Shown: positions 1-9,923, counted from the first letter of the stretch. The stretch: DNA of 44,333 nucleotides from JARRON01 sp037383845 (GCA_037383845.1 JARRON010000036.1:1-44333), one strand, 5' to 3'. The notes: generated from the sequence alone by a model not told the origin. Numbers and translations: made by a program.

Positions 1-1921
1 GCACGAACTCACCCACGGTGTCCTGGGTAACCTCCAGGTCCATGATGATGCGGTCGTCCGGGGTGATCTGGGGCGTGACCGTCAGGCTCAGCACCGCCTT
101 CTTGAACTGGGTGGTGGTCGCGCCGCTGGAGGCGGATTCCTGGTAGGGAATCTCGACGCCCTGCTCGATCACCGCCTCCTTCTGGTTGGCCGAGATGACC
201 CGCGGACTGGAGATAAACACGCCCCGGCCTTCGGCCTGGGCCGCCGAGATCTCCAGGTCCACCAGGTAGTCGGAGCCGAGGATGGCCAGGCCGAGCGCAC
301 CGGCCGGGTTGGCCACCGGCAGGTTCACGTTGTAACGGTCGTTCAGCACGGGCACCTCCACCGGGAACGGGTTGCCCGTGTCGTTGATGTTACCCAGGCC
401 GGAATTCACGATGGTGTCGGACCCTTCACCGGTGCCGGTCACGGTCCAGAGACCGTCGCTGGTGTCGTTGACGTAGGTAGCGCCGAAGCGCACGCCCAGG
501 TCCCGGCTGAAATCGTCGTTGGCCACCACGATGCGGGACTCGATGAGCACCTGTCGCACGGGGATGTCCAGGGCCGCCACCATGCGGCGGATATCGGCCA
601 GGCGCTCGGCGGTGTCGTAAACCAGCAGGGTGTTGGTGCGCTCGTCGATGCTCACGCTGCCCCGCTCGGACAACAGGGAATTCTCTCCGCCCCCCTGGAG
701 GAGCCTGGCCATGTCCGAGGCCTTGGCGTAGTTGACCTGGAGGAACTCGGACTGCAGGGGTGCGAGCTGCTGGATGTCCTTGCGCGCTTCCAGCTCCTGT
801 TTCTCCCGCGCCGCGATCTCCGGCGCCGGCGCCACCAGCATGACGTTGCCGACCTGGCGCTTGTCCAGGCCCTTGGTGGCAAGAATGATGTCAAGGGCCT
901 GGTCCCACGGCACGTTGTCGAGCCGCAGGGTGACGTTCCCCTGCACGGAGTCGCTGACCACCATGTTGAGACCCGAGGTGTCGGCCAGCAGCTGCAGCAC
1001 CGCCCGGACCTCGATGTCCTGGAAATTCAGGGTCAGGCGATCGCCGGTGTATTCCTTGCGCTCGTCGAAGGTGCCGTACTGGGTCGGGTCTTCCTCTTCC
1101 TTCGGGCGGAACTCGACGGTGAACTGGTCGTCGGCCTGGTAGGCCAGCTGCTCATAGTCGCCGGTGGCGTTGATGACAAGCCGGGACCCGCCCACGAAGC
1201 GGACGCTGTCGATGGTCTGCACGGGGGTGGCGAAGTCCATGACGTCCAGGCGCTGCACCAGGCTCTCCGGCAGGCTGGTGTTGCGGAACTCCACCACGGT
1301 GCGGTCCAGTTCCTCGCGGATGTCGACGGGCGCCGAGGGATCGCTCAGGGAAACGATAACCCGGCCGGCCCCGTCCGGACCGCGGCGGAAGTCGATTTCC
1401 TGAATCGTCGACCCGTCAGCGGCGTGATCTTCCCCGGAGACCTGGCCGAAAACACTGCGCGGGGCCTGGGCCGTCACGTTGCTGCCCACGCCGCCCAGGG
1501 TGACCGTGATGCGGTTGTCCCGGACCTCGGTCGTGTACGGCACCATGGCGTCCAGGTTCAGCACCACGCGGGTGCGGCCCTGGGCCTGCGCCAGGAGCAC
1601 GGTGTCCAGCACGCCCCGCTTCACCTCCTGGCGCCGCTGGGAGATGCCCAGCTCGGTGCCCGGGAGGTCCAGAGAAATCCGGGCCGGGTCGTCGATGGTG
1701 AAAGACAGGGGCTCGGGAGCCATGCCTTCCGTGGTCAGCGTCAACACCACCTGGTTGCCCGGCAGCGTGTTGACGTCCAGCCCGGTGAGGCGCGCCGCCC
1801 CCTGGGCGGCGACGGTACCGGCCCACCAGAGCATCGACAGTGCGGCCAGCGCCGCAGCACCCCGTCGAATGCCTGCCGGTGTTCCGGCCCAGTTCATGCT
1901 CCGCCTGTGATCGCGCGTCAT
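1..1921 (-). CDS. pilQ: PilQ, type IV pilus secretin (C-terminal end beyond the window)
   Basis: Outer-membrane secretin that forms the pore through which the type IV pilus leaves the cell. The frame is open from ATG at 1921 to the window edge, giving 640 codons; the rest of the C-terminal secretin domain is missing. Residues 1 to about 40 form a signal peptide with a hydrophobic core ending near AQGAAR. AMIN-type beta domains follow (peptidoglycan binding in the family), then the short STN/N0 domain (LTLNFQDIEVRAVL), secretin N1 repeats (TNTLLVYDTAERLADIR) and the start of the secretin core (VLIESRIVVAND, SPRVISANQKEAVIEQG). A GGGGAGAAG ribosome site sits just upstream of the ATG, and the gene begins 17 nt after pilP ends. 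It is the last pil gene seen here. Identity is secure; the true length cannot be judged. Confidence 0.95.
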   Translation of the reverse strand, partial: MTRDHRRSMNWAGTPAGIRRGAAALAALSMLWWAGTVAAQGAARLTGLDVNTLPGNQVVLTLTTEGMAPEPLSFTIDDPARISLDLPGTELGISQRRQEVKRGVLDTVLLAQAQGRTRVVLNLDAMVPYTTEVRDNRITVTLGGVGSNVTAQAPRSVFGQVSGEDHAADGSTIQEIDFRRGPDGAGRVIVSLSDPSAPVDIREELDRTVVEFRNTSLPESLVQRLDVMDFATPVQTIDSVRFVGGSRLVINATGDYEQLAYQADDQFTVEFRPKEEEDPTQYGTFDERKEYTGDRLTLNFQDIEVRAVLQLLADTSGLNMVVSDSVQGNVTLRLDNVPWDQALDIILATKGLDKRQVGNVMLVAPAPEIAAREKQELEARKDIQQLAPLQSEFLQVNYAKASDMARLLQGGGENSLLSERGSVSIDERTNTLLVYDTAERLADIRRMVAALDIPVRQVLIESRIVVANDDFSRDLGVRFGATYVNDTSDGLWTVTGTGEGSDTIVNSGLGNINDTGNPFPVEVPVLNDRYNVNLPVANPAGALGLAILGSDYLVDLEISAAQAEGRGVFISSPRVISANQKEAVIEQGVEIPYQESASSGATTTQFKKAVLSLTVTPQITPDDRIIMDLEVTQDTVGEFV

Positions 1922-1938
1922 GCTCTTCTCCCCGAGCG

Positions 1939-2454
1939 TCAGGTCTCGCCCAGGCTGATCGAGGCTTCCCGCTCGGTGTAGCCACCGAGGCCGTCGGGGA
2001 TGATCTCGATCAACTGGATGTCAGTGTCTGTGATGCCAACGATGCGACCGTCGTTCTGGCCAAGGTAGTTGCCGACGGTCACTCTGTGAATAAGGTTGTC
2101 CGAGGTCTGGACCAGGCCGTAGACCGTGCCCCCGAGGTTCAGGGTGCCCACCATGTCCAGCGTGTCCAGGGGGAAGTTCTCGAGGAACTCCCGGGTGCGG
2201 CGCTGATCCGGCCGGATGCCCGCCGTCGCCGGCCCTCCGGCATCGGGCTGGGTCGCCACGAAGGGTGAACGGGCGTTGCCCGGCTCGTAGGCGAAGCTCT
2301 CGTAGGTCTTGATCTCCGGCAGCGGCTCGATCTTCCCGCCGGGCCGGGCCTTGACCTCCGCCACGTAGGCATCCAGGTCGGACATGTCGCGTCCGCAGCC
2401 GGCCAGTGCCAGCGTACCCAGGACGAGGAGGACTGGGGCTATCCGCAGGTTCAT
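1939..2454 (-). CDS. pilP: PilP, type IV pilus inner-membrane lipoprotein
   Basis: Lipoprotein of 171 residues that links the inner-membrane PilN/PilO complex to the PilQ secretin. A short hydrophobic signal leads to a lipobox LALAGC, with Cys20 as the predicted lipidated residue. A low-complexity linker follows, then the C-terminal HR-type beta domain (LDMVGTLNLGGTVYGLVQ, VGNYLGQNDGRIVGI) typical of PilP. The start is set by the ATG whose bases overlap the pilO stop (ATGA), which suggests translational coupling. A longer reading extending upstream in the same frame exists, but it runs through pilO in the wrong frame and is not credible. Position between pilO and pilQ supports the call. Confidence 0.94.
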   Translation of the reverse strand: MNLRIAPVLLVLGTLALAGCGRDMSDLDAYVAEVKARPGGKIEPLPEIKTYESFAYEPGNARSPFVATQPDAGGPATAGIRPDQRRTREFLENFPLDTLDMVGTLNLGGTVYGLVQTSDNLIHRVTVGNYLGQNDGRIVGITDTDIQLIEIIPDGLGGYTEREASISLGET

Positions 2455-3083
2455 TGTGCCTCGACCTCCTCCTCGATGTAGCGATAGGTCTTGGCCGTGA
2501 CGTCCATCACCAGCTCGCCGGGAGCGCCGGAGGCGTTCCGGCCCCGCTGCTGTGCGGGTTTCAGGATGACGTCGTGGAGGGTCACGATCCGGGGCAGGGC
2601 GGCAACGCCGCTGACGAAGTCGCCCAGCTCGTGGTAGGTGCCCACCAGCTGGATCCTGATGGGCAGCTCGGCGTACGCTTCCTGGGCGCGCTCGCCCATG
2701 GGCTGGAACAGTCGCTCCTCCAGCCCCGCCGCAAGGCCGGTCTGGGAGATGTCCACCAGCAGGCTGGGCACTTCGGTTTCTCCGGGCAGCTGCCGGAGCA
2801 TCGCGCCGAAGGTCCTTTCCACCTCCTGCAACTGGGCCTTGTAGGCATCCAGGTTGGCGGCCAGTTTCTGCTTGCTCTCGAACGTCGCCCTGAGATCCTG
2901 CTCCTGCTGTTCGACCCGCTGGAGCTCCGGAATCTTGTTCTTCCATACGAAGTAATACGTGCCGCCGACGGCGACGATCAGGAAAAGAATGGCGATGGCC
3001 AGGACCCGGAAGAGAAGGGGCCAACGGCCGACGTCCTTGACGTCGAGGGTGCGGAGCTGTTCGAAGAAGTTCACTCTACTCAC
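2451..3083 (-). CDS. pilO: PilO, type IV pilus alignment subcomplex protein
   Basis: Bitopic inner-membrane protein of 210 residues that pairs with PilN in the alignment subcomplex of the type IV pilus machine. After a short cytoplasmic N-terminus (MSRVNFFEQLRTLD) there is one membrane segment at about residues 22-43, then a coiled-coil stretch rich in Glu, Gln and Lys (about 50-95). A ferredoxin-like periplasmic domain follows with the family-typical phrases LLVDISQTGLAAGL and ELPIRIQLVGTYHELG. The gene overlaps the end of pilN by 8 nt and the start of pilP by 4 nt, so pilN, pilO and pilP are probably translated as a coupled set. Length is usual for the family. Confidence 0.95.
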   Translation of the reverse strand: MSRVNFFEQLRTLDVKDVGRWPLLFRVLAIAILFLIVAVGGTYYFVWKNKIPELQRVEQQEQDLRATFESKQKLAANLDAYKAQLQEVERTFGAMLRQLPGETEVPSLLVDISQTGLAAGLEERLFQPMGERAQEAYAELPIRIQLVGTYHELGDFVSGVAALPRIVTLHDVILKPAQQRGRNASGAPGELVMDVTAKTYRYIEEEVEAQ

Positions 3084-3648
3084 CCCCCGGTTCGCCGATG
3101 CTCACCTGGCTGGCGGTGAGCGTGAACTGGGCCGCCCGGCCGGGGCCGGCGGGCGACGAGCGTCCGCCGGATTCGACGACCCGCAGGACGGGATTCGCCA
3201 GCCACTCCGACGCGTCGATGTTCCGCATCAGCGCGGACACCCGGGTGCTGGACTCGGCGACGCCCTTGATAAGCAGATTCTTGCCTGTCTGGGTCATCTC
3301 GGTGAGATACACCCCCTCGGGAACCACCTTCACGAGTTCGTCGAACAGGTGCACCACTTCGGGTCGGGTGCGCTGCAGGTCCTCGATGGCGGCCATCCGG
3401 AGCAGCAACCGCTCCTTCTTCAGGCGGAGATTCCTGATCTCCTTGATCTGCTCGTCCAGCGTGGCGATTTCCTGCTCCAGCCGCTGGTTCCGGGAATTCT
3501 GGTAGTCGATCATGCCCTGCAGGTAGGTGTTCACGCCCCAGATGACCAGCAGGCCCACGACGACGCCAGCCAGGGCGGCGATACCGAAATTCTTCTGGCG
3601 CTCCTTGCGCTCCGCTTCCCGCCAGGGGAGTAGGTTAATGCGAGGCAT
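3076..3648 (-). CDS. pilN: PilN, type IV pilus alignment subcomplex protein
   Basis: Inner-membrane partner of PilO, 190 residues. It begins with the conserved cytoplasmic motif INLLPWRE (residues 4-11), which in this family docks into PilM. One membrane segment follows at about 23-45, then a coiled coil (about 50-85) and a ferredoxin-like periplasmic domain (VYLTEMTQTGKNLLIKG). The start codon shares one base with the pilM stop (TGATG). The C-terminus carries a short Gly/Pro/Arg-rich insertion near residues 160-170. It is part of the pilMNOPQ operon. Confidence 0.95.
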   Translation of the reverse strand: MPRINLLPWREAERKERQKNFGIAALAGVVVGLLVIWGVNTYLQGMIDYQNSRNQRLEQEIATLDEQIKEIRNLRLKKERLLLRMAAIEDLQRTRPEVVHLFDELVKVVPEGVYLTEMTQTGKNLLIKGVAESSTRVSALMRNIDASEWLANPVLRVVESGGRSSPAGPGRAAQFTLTASQVSIGEPGGE

Positions 3649-4709
3649 CAGTCGAAGCTCCTGAGCGCGAGGCCGCAGGCGGTGAGCAGGGCCGTGGCAT
3701 CCCTCATCACGCCCTGGGACCGCGACCGGGACGAGATCTTCATCATTCCCAGGGGATTGCCGATCTGGGTCGCGATGCCGACGCGGCTGCCGATCACGTC
3801 CGCCACGCCGGGAATGTTGGCGCAGCCGCCGCAGACGAGAATCTGGTCGGGCTGCTCCCGGTTCGTGCCGGAGGCGAGGAAGAACTGCAGCGACCGGCTG
3901 ACCTGCTGGGTCATGTCGTCGATGAAGGGCTCCAGGATCTCCGGCTCGTAATTTGACGGCAGGCCGCCCTCTTTCTTGGCGCGCCCGGCCTCTTCCAGGG
4001 TCAGGCCATACGTACGCATGATCTCTTCGGTCAGCTGCTGGCCGCCGAAAGCGAAGTCGCGGGTGTAGATCACTTTCAGGTCCCGCAGCACGCTGAAGGT
4101 GGTGCTGCTGGCACCGAAGTCCACCACCGCCACGTTATGCGCCCGCCCCTGGTCCGGCATCTGGTGGCGCAGAAGCCGGCAGGCGTTCTCCACCGCGAAC
4201 GCTTCCACGTCGACGATGCGGGTCTTCAGGCCGGCGGCCTCCACGGCTGCCTGGCGCTGCTCGACGTTCTCCGTGCGGGTCGCCACGAGCAGGACATCCG
4301 TCATGTCCGGATCCTTCTCGGTGGGACCGATGACCTCGAAGTCGTAGCTCACCTCTTCCATCGGGAAGGGGATGTACTGGTCCGCCTGCAGCTCGACCTG
4401 GCCCTCCAGCTCGGCGCCCTCGAAGCCTGCCGGCATCTGGATGACCTTGGTAATGGCGGCGTCGCCGCTGATCGCCACCGCGGCGTCCCGGGCCTTCGCG
4501 CCCGAGCGCTTGATGGCACGCCGCACCGCCTCGCCCACGGCCTCGGCGTCCACGATGGCTTTCTCGTTCACGGAGTTCAGGGGGGTCGGCTCGGCCGCAT
4601 AGGCCTCGACCCTGTACGCGTCCCCAGACTTCGAAAGCTCAATGAGCTTCACGGACGAAGTGGTGATATCAAGCCCTAAAAGGGGTCTCGCCGATCTCCC
4701 GAAGAGCAC
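3648..4709 (-). CDS. pilM: PilM, actin-like cytoplasmic ATPase of the type IV pilus
   Basis: Cytoplasmic actin-like protein that binds ATP and the N-terminal tail of PilN. I place the start at GTG 4709, giving 353 residues, the normal PilM length. An AAGGAAA ribosome site lies about 6-8 nt upstream, and a promoter with a 17-bp spacer lies about 30 nt before the start. The first residues reach the phosphate-1 motif quickly (GLDITTSSVKLIEL). Further actin-fold motifs are AVVDFGASSTTFSVL and ILVCGGCANIPGVADVIG. The frame stays open far upstream of this GTG, but that part runs opposite ponA and the intergenic region and has no family similarity. First gene of the pilMNOPQ operon, divergent from ponA as in many gammaproteobacteria. 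Confidence 0.94.
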   Translation of the reverse strand: MLFGRSARPLLGLDITTSSVKLIELSKSGDAYRVEAYAAEPTPLNSVNEKAIVDAEAVGEAVRRAIKRSGAKARDAAVAISGDAAITKVIQMPAGFEGAELEGQVELQADQYIPFPMEEVSYDFEVIGPTEKDPDMTDVLLVATRTENVEQRQAAVEAAGLKTRIVDVEAFAVENACRLLRHQMPDQGRAHNVAVVDFGASSTTFSVLRDLKVIYTRDFAFGGQQLTEEIMRTYGLTLEEAGRAKKEGGLPSNYEPEILEPFIDDMTQQVSRSLQFFLASGTNREQPDQILVCGGCANIPGVADVIGSRVGIATQIGNPLGMMKISSRSRSQGVMRDATALLTACGLALRSFD

Positions 4710-4745
4710 GTTGAATTTCCTTTTTCGTCCGTAGCTTGGAGGGCG

Positions 4746-4774
4746 AAGATAGAATAATGCCTTAGGCATTGCAA
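4746..4774 (-). promoter_or_regulatory. Candidate sigma-70 promoter of pilMNOPQ
   Basis: On the minus strand TTGCAA (4769-4774) and TATCTT (4746-4751) are separated by 17 bp, close to the sigma-70 consensus. The predicted transcript start near 4739 leaves a leader of about 30 nt before the GTG of pilM. Read by eye only. Confidence 0.55.
4756..4770. repeat. 15-bp perfect palindrome inside the pilM promoter spacer
   Basis: AATGCCTTAGGCATT is a perfect inverted repeat (7-bp arms, one central base). It fills most of the spacer between the -35 and -10 elements proposed for pilM. That is the position expected of a repressor operator, but no regulator can be named from the sequence. Confidence 0.5.
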
Positions 4775-4994
4775 CGAACGGAACACCGCCCTGAAAGCAC
4801 CCGTTCGAGGAGTGTCGATACACTCCGCCAAGGCACCGGTCGGTTTCCGTGATGCCTGTCACGGGTTGACATAGTGCCAAACCCGTCACACAACAGCGCA
4901 GGGCGCGCGGGATGGAGGGGGGAAATGGCCGCCCCGGCCAGCGCCGGCGCCCATTCGTTGCGCCCTTCCGCGGCCCGATAACCGCCGGGGCCGG

Positions 4995-5003
4995 TGTTAA
5001 AAT
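4995..5003 (+). promoter_or_regulatory. Possible extended -10 promoter for ponA
   Basis: TGTTAAAAT fits an extended -10 element (TG, one base, TAAAAT at 4998-5003). No convincing -35 lies 17 bp upstream. The implied leader to the ponA ATG is about 35-40 nt. Weak evidence. Confidence 0.35.
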
Positions 5004-5045
5004 GCGTGGATGCCTTTGTTCAAGGCAAGGTAAGCTCGTCCCCAG

Positions 5046-7466
5046 ATGAAACTCCTCCTGCGCTTCGGCTACGGCCTCGTTGTCCTCGCGGTCGCCGCGG
5101 CCTTTGGGCTCGGCATGGCCGTCATTGGCGCTTATTACTACGTCGCGCCCAGCCTTCCCGAGGTTGAAACGCTGCGGGAGGTCCAGCTGCAGATACCCAT
5201 GCGGGTCTATACCCGCGATGGCCGCCTGATGGCGGAGTTCGGCGAGCAGCGCCGGATTCCGGTGGACGCTTCCGACGTGCCGGACGCGGTCCGTTCCGCC
5301 TTCCTGGCCGCTGAGGATGACCGGTTCTTCGAGCACCCGGGCGTGGACTGGCAGGGCTTCGCCCGTGCGGCCTACCAGGTCGCGCTGACCGGTGAGCCCC
5401 GGCAGGGCGGCAGCACCATCACCATGCAGGTCGCCAGGAATTTCTTCCTGTCTTTCGAGAAGACCATCGCCCGGAAGGTGAGGGAGATATTCCTGGCGGT
5501 GCGCATCGAGCAGGCACTGAGCAAGAACGAAATTCTCACGCTCTACATGAACAAGATCTTCCTCGGCCAGCGAGCTTACGGGGTCGGGGCCGCCGCAGAG
5601 GTATATTTCGGAAAGCCCGTGGAGGCCCTGTCCATTGCGGAAGCGGCCACCATCGCGGGGCTGGCTCGCGCCCCGTCCCTGGACAATCCGGTGGCAAGTC
5701 CCGACCGGGCCCTGGCCCGGCGGGCTTATGTGCTGCGGCGGATGAGGGAAATCGGCGCCATCACCCCCGAAGAACTGGAGGCGGCCTCGGCGGAACCCAT
5801 GATGTCCCGCCTGCATGGTCCGACGGTGGAAGTGAATGCGCCCTGGCTGGCGGAAATGGTTCGCCAGGAAATGATCGAGCAGTTCGGGCCGGAAGCCTAT
5901 ACCGCCGGCTACGAGGTGGTGACCACCGTGGACAGTCGCCTCCAGCCCCTCGCCCAGGCTGCGGTCAGGGAAGGGCTGAGGCTGTATGACCGCCGGCATG
6001 GCTACCGGGGACCGGTGGCGAAACTCGACGCCATCCCCGCAGAGCCGGCGCAGCTGGAGCAGCTGCTCGCCGAGTATCCCGAACCAGCGGACCTCCGCAT
6101 CGCCCTCGTCCGAAGCGTCGAAGAAGGCAGCGCCCGCATGGCGATGAGGGGCGGCGTAGACGTAGAGGTGCCCATGGCAGGGATGGAGTGGGCCCGGCCC
6201 TACCTGGATGACAACCGACGGGGGCCGGCGCCGGAGTCTCCCGCGCAGGTGGTGTCTCCCGGCGACCTGGTGTACCTGCTGCCGGACGGAGACAGCTGGC
6301 AGCTGGCCCAGGTGCCCGACGTCCAGGGCGCCATGGTCGTGCTGGATCCCCACGATGGCGCCATCGCCGCGCTGGTAGGGGGCCTGGATTTCGAGACCAG
6401 CAAGTTCAACCGGGCGGTTCAGGCCCGTCGCCAGCCAGGCTCGGCCTTCAAGCCCTTCATCTATTCCGCGGCTCTGAATCATGGTTTCACGCCCGCTACC
6501 GTGGTCAACGACGCCCCGGTGGTCCTGGATGATCCGGCCCTGGAAACTACCTGGCGCCCCAAGAACTACGGCGGCAGCTTCTACGGGCCCATGCGCCTGA
6601 GGGAAGCGCTGGTCAAGTCCCGGAACCTGGTGTCCATCCGCGTGCTGAACGACGTCGGCCTGTCACCGACCCTGGAGCACGTCCGCGCGTTCGGCTTCGA
6701 TGCCGATGCGCTCCCCAGGAATCTCACCCTCGCCCTGGGCAGCGGCAATGTCACTCCGCTGGAGCTGGCCACCGGCTACGCCGCCTTCGCCAACGGCGGC
6801 TTCCGGGTCGAGCCCTACTTCCTCGATCGCATACTCGGGCCCGAGGGAGACGTCCTGTTCCAGGCAGACCCGGCCTGGGCCTGCGACGCCTGCGCCATCG
6901 AAGACATGCTGGAGGGCGGCGACGGGCAACCCGACGAGAGCGACGGGGCGGAGCTGGCGGAACTGGAGCACGTTCAGCCACCACGAGCCGTTGACCCAGC
7001 CAACGCCTGGCTCATCTCCGACATGCTCCATGACGTGACCGTTCGCGGAACCGGGGCCCGGGCGCGGGCGCTGGGCCGCGGCGACCTGGCCGGCAAGACC
7101 GGCACCACCAACGAGGGCCGGGATACCTGGTTCAGCGGCTTTACCAGCGACCTGGTGGCCACCGCCTGGGTGGGCTTCGACCAGGAGCGCTCCCTGGGCC
7201 GCGGGGAAACCGGCGCCTCGACCGCCCTGCCGTCCTGGATGGCTTTCATGGGACCGGCGCTGGAGGGTCTGCCGGAACAGCGTCCCGCGGAACCGCCGGG
7301 CCTCGTGACGGTCAGGATATCTTCCGACTCCGGCCTGCTGGCCCGGGCCGGTGATCCGGAGGCGATCTTCGAGACCTTCCGGGTAGGGCAGGTGCCCACG
7401 GCCGATACAGGCGGTCCGGCCGAGCTGCCCGAGGAAGAGCAGGCCGAAGAAGAACCCCTGTTCTAG
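5046..7466 (+). CDS. mrcA: Penicillin-binding protein 1A (bifunctional peptidoglycan synthase)
   Basis: Class A penicillin-binding protein (PonA/PBP1A, 806 residues) that polymerises glycan strands and cross-links peptides in the periplasm. It has one N-terminal membrane anchor at about residues 8-32. The GT51 glycosyltransferase domain carries EDDRFFEHPG with catalytic Glu90, then GGSTITMQVARN and the motif ending in LYMNKIFLGQRAYGVGAAA. A PBP1A-type OB domain follows in the middle. The transpeptidase domain has SxxK at Ser466-Lys469 (GSAFKPF), SRN at 525-527 and KTG at 684-686, so all catalytic motifs are intact. The C-terminus ends in an acidic tail. It is divergent from pilMNOPQ, the standard arrangement. 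A ribosome site is weak (AAGG about 14 nt upstream). Slightly shorter than the E. coli enzyme. Confidence 0.96.
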   Translation: MKLLLRFGYGLVVLAVAAAFGLGMAVIGAYYYVAPSLPEVETLREVQLQIPMRVYTRDGRLMAEFGEQRRIPVDASDVPDAVRSAFLAAEDDRFFEHPGVDWQGFARAAYQVALTGEPRQGGSTITMQVARNFFLSFEKTIARKVREIFLAVRIEQALSKNEILTLYMNKIFLGQRAYGVGAAAEVYFGKPVEALSIAEAATIAGLARAPSLDNPVASPDRALARRAYVLRRMREIGAITPEELEAASAEPMMSRLHGPTVEVNAPWLAEMVRQEMIEQFGPEAYTAGYEVVTTVDSRLQPLAQAAVREGLRLYDRRHGYRGPVAKLDAIPAEPAQLEQLLAEYPEPADLRIALVRSVEEGSARMAMRGGVDVEVPMAGMEWARPYLDDNRRGPAPESPAQVVSPGDLVYLLPDGDSWQLAQVPDVQGAMVVLDPHDGAIAALVGGLDFETSKFNRAVQARRQPGSAFKPFIYSAALNHGFTPATVVNDAPVVLDDPALETTWRPKNYGGSFYGPMRLREALVKSRNLVSIRVLNDVGLSPTLEHVRAFGFDADALPRNLTLALGSGNVTPLELATGYAAFANGGFRVEPYFLDRILGPEGDVLFQADPAWACDACAIEDMLEGGDGQPDESDGAELAELEHVQPPRAVDPANAWLISDMLHDVTVRGTGARARALGRGDLAGKTGTTNEGRDTWFSGFTSDLVATAWVGFDQERSLGRGETGASTALPSWMAFMGPALEGLPEQRPAEPPGLVTVRISSDSGLLARAGDPEAIFETFRVGQVPTADTGGPAELPEEEQAEEEPLF

Positions 7467-7498
7467 ACGGACGCGAGTAACAACCGGGAGGACAGCCC

Positions 7499-8109
7499 AT
7501 GGCCAGGCGGGCAGGCACCAGGTCAACGCAGCTCCGGGTCCGGGTGGCGGAAGAAGCCGCGCGGATCATGCGGGAACAGGGCGTGCGGGATTACCTTCTG
7601 GCCAAACGAAAGGCCGCCGATCGCCTGGGCGTGGATGACCGGACCGCTCTGCCCGCCAATCAGGAAATCGCGGCCGCACTGTCCGCCCAGCAGCGCCTCT
7701 TCGGCGGCACGGCCCACGAAACGAACCTGAGATCCATGCGGGAATCCGCGCTTCAGGCCATGGACATGCTGGCCGGCTTTTCGCCCAGGCTCGTGGGTGC
7801 GGTGCTGGACGGCACGGCCATGCCCCACTCAGACGTGAATATCCACGTGTTCGCCGATTCTCCGGAGGAGGTCGCATTCCACCTCATGGAGACCGGCGTC
7901 CGCTACCGGTCCGGGGACCGGCGGATCAGGCTCTCCGCCGGCCGCTACGCTAGCTACCCGACCTTCGTGTTCGAGCTCGGGGAAACCACCGTGGATCTGA
8001 CGGTATTTCCTGCCGCCGCCCTGCGTCAGGCGCCCACCTGCCCGGTCACGGGCGGGCCCATGCGGCGGGCGCGCAGGGAGGAGCTCGCCGAACTTCTGGC
8101 CGGCGCTGC

Positions 8110-8113
<4 letters not shown>
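7499..8113 (+). CDS. Conserved protein of unknown function, nucleotidyltransferase-like core
   Basis: Soluble protein of 204 residues with no signal or membrane segment. The first 60 residues are helical and basic (DYLLAKRKAADRLGV), resembling a conserved protein of unknown function found in many proteobacteria. The middle contains GTAMPHSDVNIHVF (from Gly105), which resembles the G[ST]-x(n)-[SD]D-x-D signature of small nucleotidyltransferases. Here the second metal-binding Asp is replaced by Asn114, so catalysis by that mechanism is doubtful. A later strand (TTVDLTVFP) could hold the third Asp. The start is backed by GGGAGGA at about 7486-7492. It lies 32 nt after ponA with no terminator between, so the two may be co-transcribed. 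Its stop codon interlocks with that of gltA on the other strand. Function unknown; the fold assignment is inference. Confidence 0.8.
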
Positions 8114-9405
<1,292 letters not shown>

Positions 9406-9563
9406 GGTGGCCGTCCTGCTTGTTGTCTTGTCTTCATCGAGCCGGACCCGGCCGGGACAGGCTCTACGCGGCGCCGGGTGGAGCGCGCCGGAAGACGGAC
9501 CCGGTAGGCGGGCAGTGACCGCTCCGCCGCAGGCATCCAGGCAGCCCCGGCGGAGGACAATCG

Positions 9564-9592
9564 ATTATAGTCCTTCGACGCGGTGCGGAAAA
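9564..9592 (-). promoter_or_regulatory. Candidate promoter of gltA
   Basis: The minus strand carries a perfect -10 hexamer TATAAT at 9564-9569. The best -35 at 17-bp spacing is poor (TTTTCC, 9587-9592) and lies in the T-run of the rpmE terminator. The predicted transcript would start near 9557 with a leader of roughly 150 nt before the gltA ATG. I see no clear structure in that leader. Confidence 0.5.
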
Positions 9593-9624
9593 ACGAAAGG
9601 GGCGCTGTCTCCAGCGCCCCTTTC
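9587..9624 (-). terminator. Rho-independent terminator of rpmE
   Basis: A perfect 13-bp stem (arms 9595-9607 and 9612-9624, GAAAGGGGCGCTG and its complement) closes a four-base loop. In the direction of rpmE it is followed by CGTTTTTCC. It begins 28 nt after the rpmE stop. A strong, textbook terminator; it also separates rpmE from gltA. Confidence 0.9.
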
Positions 9625-9651
9625 TCATGTTCGGCAGAACTGCCAGCCCGG

Positions 9652-9861
9652 CTACCGGGTCATGCTCCCGTACTTGCGCCGGAACTTGTCCACGCGCCCG
9701 CCGGTATCGAGAATCTTCTGCTTGCCCGTGTAGAAGGGATGGCACTTCGAGCAGACTTCCACGTGCAGCTCTTCGTTCAGGGTCGAGCGTGTCTGGAAGG
9801 TGTTGCCGCAGCTGCACACCACCTTGATCTCGTTGTACTCGGGATGAATGTTCGGCTTCAT
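9652..9861 (-). CDS. rpmE: 50S ribosomal protein L31 (zinc-binding form)
   Basis: Ribosomal protein of 69 residues at the subunit interface, near the 5S rRNA. It starts MKPNIHPEYNEIKVVCSCG and contains the CxC plus CxxC set (CSCGNTF, CSKCHPFYTG) that marks the zinc-containing form. The conserved end region KILDTGGRVDKFRRKYG is present. The frame stays open upstream of this ATG, but that extension has no family similarity and would run through the promoter. It is flanked by its own promoter and a strong terminator, so it is monocistronic. Confidence 0.96.
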   Translation of the reverse strand: MKPNIHPEYNEIKVVCSCGNTFQTRSTLNEELHVEVCSKCHPFYTGKQKILDTGGRVDKFRRKYGSMTR

Positions 9862-9923
9862 GACTATTGCGGTTCCGAAAAAACGCGCGCCCGGCCCGGA
9901 GGCGGCCTCGCAGAAAGCGGACC

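Larger units (their letters stand above)
4710..5045. other. Divergent intergenic region between pilM and ponA (336 bp)
   Basis: No gene is supported here. It holds the pilM promoter and palindrome at 4746-4774. It also holds an inverted repeat with 7-bp arms ACGGGTT (4861-4867) and AACCCGT (4880-4886) separated by 12 nt, which overlaps a perfect TTGACA at 4866-4871 with no good -10 at normal spacing. Near its right end lies a possible ponA promoter. The rest is GC-rich sequence without recognisable structure. Confidence 0.6.

Noticed and set aside
4710..6482. Upstream extension of the pilM frame to 944 residues on the minus strand
   Set aside because: It runs opposite ponA, has no family similarity, and pilM has a ribosome site, promoter and normal length from GTG 4709.
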